From contig CAZMOG010000072.1 of assembly GCA_964567845.1 (NCBI GenBank), positions 1 to 9,891 of the forward strand: a DNA stretch of 9,891 nt, given 5' to 3'. Under the pieces are notes generated by a model that did no database searches, was not told the origin of the DNA, and saw nothing but the letters and a program-made list of their open reading frames with translations. Below are positions 5,873 through 9,891 of the stretch, in pieces. Position numbers and translations under genes: made by a program. Numbering within the stretch: position 1 is the stretch's first letter; every line of letters begins with the position of its first letter. The DNA comes from RGIG9079 sp964567845 (GTDB lineage: Bacteria; Bacteroidota; Bacteroidia; Bacteroidales; Marinifilaceae).

Positions 5873-7194
5873 TATACTAACTCTCCAATCAATGTTGCTG
5901 AAGTGCAACTGTTTACCTTGACATTTACCAATGTACCAATCTTGATTCCGTGGGCAGGGAATACAACCACTTTGTTTTGGCTTGTTCTGCCGAACATCTC
6001 TTTGTTACTCTTCTTTGATACTCCCTCGACAAGAACTTCGAAAGTTTTGCCTAAGTCGCGTTGATTGCTCTCTTCTGACCACTTTGTCTGTAGCTCGATA
6101 AGTTCTGCCAAGCGGCGTCCCTTTGTCTCCTCGTCCACATTGTCGGGCATATTTTTACTTGCCATGGTGCCGGGACGCTCAGAGTATTTGAACATAAATG
6201 CCAAATCGAAACCAACCTCTTGCATAAGGCTCAGTGTTTGTTGGTAATCCTCCTCGCTCTCGTTGTGGAAGCCAACGAACACATCTGTTGAAATTCCACA
6301 CTCCGGAATTATTCTGCGAATGGCGGCAATTCTGCCCAAATACCACTCGCGGGTATATTTTCGATTCATATCCTTTAAAACCGAGTTGCTACCCGATTGT
6401 ACCGGTAGGTGGATGCTTTTGCAGATATTGTGGTGTTTGGCAATTACGTACAACGTTTCGTCGCTCATATCTTTTGGGTGGCTTGTAGAGAAACGCACAC
6501 GAATATCCGGTGCTGTTGTTGCAACAAGTTCAAGCAGAGCGGGGAAGTCGGTAATCTTGTCGCCCTCGACATGCTTGTACGAGTTTACATTCTGTCCCAA
6601 AAGGGTAACTTCTTTATATCCTTTACTCTGCAAATCAATAAGTTCAGTAATAATACTCTTTGGGGAACGGCTACGCTCGCGACCGCGTGTATATGGTACA
6701 ATGCAGTAGGTACAGAAGTTGTTGCAGCCTCGCATAATTGAGATAAACCCAGAGATAGCAGTTGAATCCAAACGTGTGGGGCAGACATTTTTGTATGTCT
6801 CATTCTCCGACAGGTCAATATTTATGGCCTTCTCTCCCTTTTCAGCTAACTTTATAAGGCGCGGCAGATCCATATATGCGTCGGGACCTACAACAATGTT
6901 AAGTTGTTTCTCCTCTTCAAATAGACGGTCACCCAATCTTTCGGCCATACAACCCATAATTCCAATCAGCAGATTGGGGTTCTGTTTTCTGACCTCTGCA
7001 AAACCTCGGATTCTTCCACGCACGCGTTGCTCTGCATTCTCGCGCACGGAACAGGTGTTTACCAAAATTATATCGGCTGAAAATCTATCTTCTGTTCTTA
7101 GGTATCCCTCTTGCTCCAAAATAGAAGCCACCACCTCACTATCGGCTACATTCATTTGGCAGCCGTATGTCTCTATGTAAAAACTCTTAGTCAT
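5872..7194 (-). CDS. miaB: tRNA-2-methylthio-N6-dimethylallyladenosine synthase
   Basis: MiaB is a radical-SAM methylthiotransferase that converts i6A37 of certain tRNAs to ms2i6A37. The 440-residue protein has the family's three parts. The N-terminal domain begins with YGCQMN, the MiaB-type signature, and supplies cluster cysteines Cys12, Cys48 and Cys82. The radical-SAM core has MRGCNNFCTYCIVPYTRGRE (154-173) with Cys157, Cys161 and Cys164. The C-terminal TRAM RNA-binding domain covers about 377-440. The signature separates it from RimO and MtaB. The ATG at 7194 overlaps the stop codon of the porin gene by one base (TAATG), and its own stop overlaps the methyltransferase start the same way. 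It therefore sits inside an operon that also carries another RNA-modification gene and an envelope protein. Confidence 0.97.
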   Translation of the reverse strand: MTKSFYIETYGCQMNVADSEVVASILEQEGYLRTEDRFSADIILVNTCSVRENAEQRVRGRIRGFAEVRKQNPNLLIGIMGCMAERLGDRLFEEEKQLNIVVGPDAYMDLPRLIKLAEKGEKAINIDLSENETYKNVCPTRLDSTAISGFISIMRGCNNFCTYCIVPYTRGRERSRSPKSIITELIDLQSKGYKEVTLLGQNVNSYKHVEGDKITDFPALLELVATTAPDIRVRFSTSHPKDMSDETLYVIAKHHNICKSIHLPVQSGSNSVLKDMNRKYTREWYLGRIAAIRRIIPECGISTDVFVGFHNESEEDYQQTLSLMQEVGFDLAFMFKYSERPGTMASKNMPDNVDEETKGRRLAELIELQTKWSEESNQRDLGKTFEVLVEGVSKKSNKEMFGRTSQNKVVVFPAHGIKIGTLVNVKVNSCTSATLIGELV

Positions 7195-8738
7195 TAGAAT
7201 CTTGCTCCTAAAGTAATTTTAATAATATCTCGTCTGTAATTGTTGTTTATTGGGGTTGCAACATAATTGTCCCAATTGTAGAATTGGGTTGTGTTGCCAT
7301 ACTTGTAGTTTGAGTAACTTAAATCGATAATTGCCCAATCTTTTGACCAACCAATACCACAGTTGTGTTGCTTCAAGTCACTCTCCTCGGCGTTGCGATA
7401 TGGACTTTTATTAATATTATATCCGTAGCGCAGACTGAAGTGGGGTGTTAACTTGAACTCCAATCCCACTGCATAGTTCCATCGGCTTGTATATGTTGAC
7501 CGAATTTGTTGATTCATTTCATTGTACAAAGGTTCAAAATTGTAGAAATCGTCGCCGGGTTCTGAGTATTTGGCTTTACTGTATGCAACATACTCTGCGT
7601 CGGCACTAACAATTAAGAATTGGCCAAATACAAATGCTGCACCAAGATCTGCTCTCCATGCCGTGCGCATTTTATAATGGTATGATGTGATAGGACTCAA
7701 ATCAGAAAACCAGTCACCTTCACGTCCCAATGATGGATCATTTTCGGTGTTATAGTATGCATTAATATCAGCCTCTGCGTCATAATTCACCTCGAACCAT
7801 GTCGGAGTGTGTATAGAAGCTCCCAATCTTAACATGTTTGTTGGTCTGTATATTACTCCGGCACTGAAATTGGCTCCAACTGCATCGTTGTGCTCCCATG
7901 TGTAGTAGTCATAGTAATCCAATCCGCTTGGAGCATCTAAAGGTGCTGCCTCGCGGTAAAGCGATGTGTGTCTGTATGAAATTTGTTGGGCAGAAATTCC
8001 CAAACCGATATACCACTTATCTTTAATGTTAGCTCCAAATGTAATGTTGTATTCGCCCTGGTAGCCCTTTTCGCGGACACTTTCCGTTTGAGAGACCGGG
8101 TCTGTAACACTCTGGCCATCGCTAACATAATCCAATACAGAGAAATAGCCGCCGGCTCCATCGGGATTGATAAGATAGGTGTTATATGCCAATCCTTCAC
8201 CCAAATCATTAAGATAGTCGGGATTAATTCCTGCACTTTGTGCTGCCCATACGTGAGTCATTGAGGTTGGCGATGAACCTACAACTCTCTTTGTTTCGTT
8301 GTTGAAGTTGTTGATGTTGGTATAATTTACACCCACATTGAAGTAACGAAGATCTGAATCTCCATATGTAGGAAATGTCATGACAAATCCCAGATTATCC
8401 ATCTGAAAAGAGTTGCGTTTCGCACTGCTGTTAATTGTTTGTAACATGCCCCCATCATAAAACTTAGCCGATGAGGTATTTTTACCGATTGTTGGCGCAA
8501 GTGTAATGGTCAATTCCGTATTTCTGAAAACACCTACTCCTGCAGGGTTTTTGCTCAATGAACTTGGATCGCCTCCAAGAGCAGTAAATGCTCCTCCCAT
8601 GGCAGTCGAACGCGCCGTACCATTATTTGTTTGGCGTGAATATCTTGCTGCCTCTAATATAGTTTGACCATTTGCAATTTGAGAGGTTGCCAGTAATGCA
8701 ATTCCCAAAATGGTAATTAATCTCTTCTTCATACTCAT
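7194..8738 (-). CDS. OmpP1/FadL-like outer membrane transport protein
   Basis: This is a predicted outer-membrane beta-barrel of 514 residues. It starts with a signal peptide (MKKR, hydrophobic core, probable cut after ANG near residue 24). The mature start has the Bacteroidetes OmpP1/FadL-type segment STAMGGAFTALGGDPSSL (44-61) followed by NPAGVGVF (64-71), where many members keep NPA. The rest is rich in alternating aromatic and polar strands, and the chain ends in Phe, the usual barrel-assembly signal. Family members carry hydrophobic compounds such as long-chain fatty acids; Bacteroides annotations sometimes say hemin receptor, but nothing visible here shows heme binding. ATGs at 8738 and 8732 are both possible; the first lies 4 bases after the upstream stop codon. 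The gene is tightly linked to the His-rich repeat protein before it and overlaps miaB after it. Confidence 0.88.
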   Translation of the reverse strand: MSMKKRLITILGIALLATSQIANGQTILEAARYSRQTNNGTARSTAMGGAFTALGGDPSSLSKNPAGVGVFRNTELTITLAPTIGKNTSSAKFYDGGMLQTINSSAKRNSFQMDNLGFVMTFPTYGDSDLRYFNVGVNYTNINNFNNETKRVVGSSPTSMTHVWAAQSAGINPDYLNDLGEGLAYNTYLINPDGAGGYFSVLDYVSDGQSVTDPVSQTESVREKGYQGEYNITFGANIKDKWYIGLGISAQQISYRHTSLYREAAPLDAPSGLDYYDYYTWEHNDAVGANFSAGVIYRPTNMLRLGASIHTPTWFEVNYDAEADINAYYNTENDPSLGREGDWFSDLSPITSYHYKMRTAWRADLGAAFVFGQFLIVSADAEYVAYSKAKYSEPGDDFYNFEPLYNEMNQQIRSTYTSRWNYAVGLEFKLTPHFSLRYGYNINKSPYRNAEESDLKQHNCGIGWSKDWAIIDLSYSNYKYGNTTQFYNWDNYVATPINNNYRRDIIKITLGARF

Positions 8739-8742
8739 TCAT

Positions 8743-9891
8743 TTATCTTGTACGACCAACTCTGCCTCCGCTTCCTCCAACAGATCCGGTAGCTCCTCCT
8801 GTTGGACGACTAATGGTCCCGCTTCTGTATGAACCGCTGTTTGTCGGTCTGGAAACTCTGCTTGAACTGCTATTACTTGGTCTTGTAACGTTAGCTCTGT
8901 TATTTGTCCTACTGGGTTTTGTAACAGTTGTTTTATTACTGTTGCTCGGTCTTGTAACCGTTGTTTTGTTGCCTCTGTTTGGCGAGGTTTCAACTCTGGT
9001 TCCGGTACCCCTATTTGTGTTGTTGCTTGGACGTACGGAAGTTTGCACCTTGTCCTGTTTCTTGGCAGGAGTTCCATTTCCACCAACAACACCACCGCCT
9101 ACAGATGGTCTTTGGGTTGTGGCAGGTCTGATAATCTCGCCTCCCGGTGTTGTAGTGGGTCTCCACTTACCTTGATTTGGCCTGTGTTGATCAGGTTTTG
9201 GAACATTAGGTCTTCCTTGTGGGTTTTGTGGACGAATGTTTTCCGGGCGGTGTGGTCTGTAATTCGGACCTGGGCCATATCCGGGATAGTGTGGTCCATG
9301 ATGTGGTCCTGGACCATAATGCGGACCGTAATGTGGCCCATAATGGTGATAATGGTGATGCCATGGATCATAGTGCCACGGGTCGTAGAACCATGGATCA
9401 TAGAACCATGGATCGTAATACCACGAGGTAACACTCCATCCTCGTCCCAAATTATAGGTAACTCCAACAGGACCTCCAAATGTTACTCCAACTCTCCAAC
9501 GATACGGCGAATAGTCAAAGAATACCAAATCCGATGAGGGGTATGGACCAAATAGGAAATCGGTGTAAAAGTTATAGTTACTGCTAGTAGGGAACCACCA
9601 ATATCTGCCATTTGATACAAATACATTCCAATCGCTGCTGAACGCCATGCTTTCTGCAACATCGGCTCCGTTTGTCATGTATCCGAATCCATTAGGATAG
9701 TTTTCAATAACTCTATATGCACGATTTAAATCGGCATCGCTTCCATTCCATCCTCCTAACCAGTATCCCTCAATTACATAGGGCGAGGGTGCCGAGTTTA
9801 CAACAACAGGAACTTCGTTGTAGTCCGGTTCCGAATTCACCACAACAACCGACTTGGTAGTTTTCTGTGGAGTATAGTAGATACCGTCGCT
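8743..9891 (-). CDS. His/Tyr-rich repeat protein of unknown function (5' end outside window)
   Basis: The reading frame is open to the right edge and encodes 382 residues here. A GTG at 9843 is unlikely to be the start, because the frame continues upstream with SDGIYYTPQKTTKS. I do not recognise a named function. In order (numbered from the window edge): an acidic/aromatic region with GYWLGGWNG (42-50); an aromatic-rich region (about 85-156); four DPW repeats (158-177); a His-rich stretch with 11 His in 30 residues (173-202) that includes three HYGP units; then a long Pro/Arg/Asn/Thr/Ser-rich, probably disordered, tail with recurring RPSN or RPTN elements and a Gly/Arg-rich end. The composition suggests an exported or surface protein; the His-rich part could bind metal, but that is inference. 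It precedes the porin by 4 bases, so the two are probably made together and may work together. The signal peptide would lie beyond the window. Confidence 0.8.
   Translation of the reverse strand, partial: SDGIYYTPQKTTKSVVVVNSEPDYNEVPVVVNSAPSPYVIEGYWLGGWNGSDADLNRAYRVIENYPNGFGYMTNGADVAESMAFSSDWNVFVSNGRYWWFPTSSNYNFYTDFLFGPYPSSDLVFFDYSPYRWRVGVTFGGPVGVTYNLGRGWSVTSWYYDPWFYDPWFYDPWHYDPWHHHYHHYGPHYGPHYGPGPHHGPHYPGYGPGPNYRPHRPENIRPQNPQGRPNVPKPDQHRPNQGKWRPTTTPGGEIIRPATTQRPSVGGGVVGGNGTPAKKQDKVQTSVRPSNNTNRGTGTRVETSPNRGNKTTVTRPSNSNKTTVTKPSRTNNRANVTRPSNSSSSRVSRPTNSGSYRSGTISRPTGGATGSVGGSGGRVGRTR
9310..9345 (-). repeat. In-frame 12-bp tandem repeat (HYGP x3)
   Basis: Three 12-base units, tggaccataatg / cggaccgtaatg / tggcccataatg on the plus strand, differ by one to three bases and each encode His-Tyr-Gly-Pro on the minus strand. 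The next codons are degenerate continuations (GPGPHHGPHY). The array lies within the repeat-protein gene and keeps its frame. Confidence 0.85.
9361..9420 (-). repeat. In-frame 15-bp tandem repeat (xYDPW x4)
   Basis: Four 15-base units, starting ccatggatcatagtg / ccacgggtcgtagaa / ccatggatcatagaa / ccatggatcgtaata on the plus strand, encode HYDPW, FYDPW, FYDPW and YYDPW on the minus strand. Most differences are synonymous or change only the first residue. A multiple-of-three unit lets copy number vary without breaking the frame. Confidence 0.88.

Noticed and set aside
9310..9420. Possible CRISPR-like array
   Set aside because: The units are 12 and 15 bases long, directly adjacent without spacers, and in frame with a coding sequence, so they are protein-coding tandem repeats.
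8813..9537. Long overlapping open frames on both strands within the repeat-protein gene
   Set aside because: The low-complexity codons of the real gene leave other frames free of stops. Their products are monotonous Leu/Val or Trp/Met-Ile runs and fit a composition artefact.
9841..9843. GTG as start codon of the right-edge gene
   Set aside because: The frame stays open to the window edge with a plausible protein sequence and there is no signal peptide after the GTG, so the start is most likely outside the window.

Overview
The window looks like an ordinary chromosomal stretch from a member of the Bacteroidales (Bacteroides/Prevotella-like; the genus cannot be fixed from the sequence alone). 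The evidence is the DUF1599 - DoxX/MauE-like - tpiA gene order, promoter candidates of the TAnnTTTG type used by the Bacteroidetes primary sigma factor, A/T-rich leaders without clear Shine-Dalgarno sites, and an OmpP1/FadL-like outer membrane protein of Bacteroidetes style. Coding density is high, the longest gap between genes is about 150 bases, and no RNA gene, insertion sequence, CRISPR array or phage gene was seen.

Left part, all on the minus strand: the first 1172 bases are the N-terminal 390 codons of an MFSD1-like major facilitator transporter whose 3' end lies outside the window. A strong hairpin terminator separates it from a three-gene cluster read in the order DUF1599 protein, DoxX/MauE-like membrane protein, triosephosphate isomerase (tpiA). 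The first two genes abut exactly and the third follows after 28 bases.

Middle, plus strand: folP (dihydropteroate synthase) is divergent from the DUF1599 gene across a 76-base promoter region. It is followed by an exported, probably lipid-anchored, nitroreductase-family protein. A shared hairpin ends this unit and the convergent one to its right.

Right part, minus strand: a tight operon enters from the right edge and reads His/Tyr-rich repeat protein (5' end missing), OmpP1/FadL-like porin, miaB, SpoU-type RNA methyltransferase. The first junction has 4 untranslated bases and the next two are TAATG stop/start overlaps. Two RNA-modification enzymes are therefore translationally tied to an outer membrane protein and a low-complexity partner.

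I found no clearly undescribed system. The best leads are the His/aromatic repeat protein paired with the porin, the DoxX-like protein carrying a thioredoxin-like region that lacks the CxxC pair, the exported nitroreductase, and the extended periplasmic loop in the transporter.
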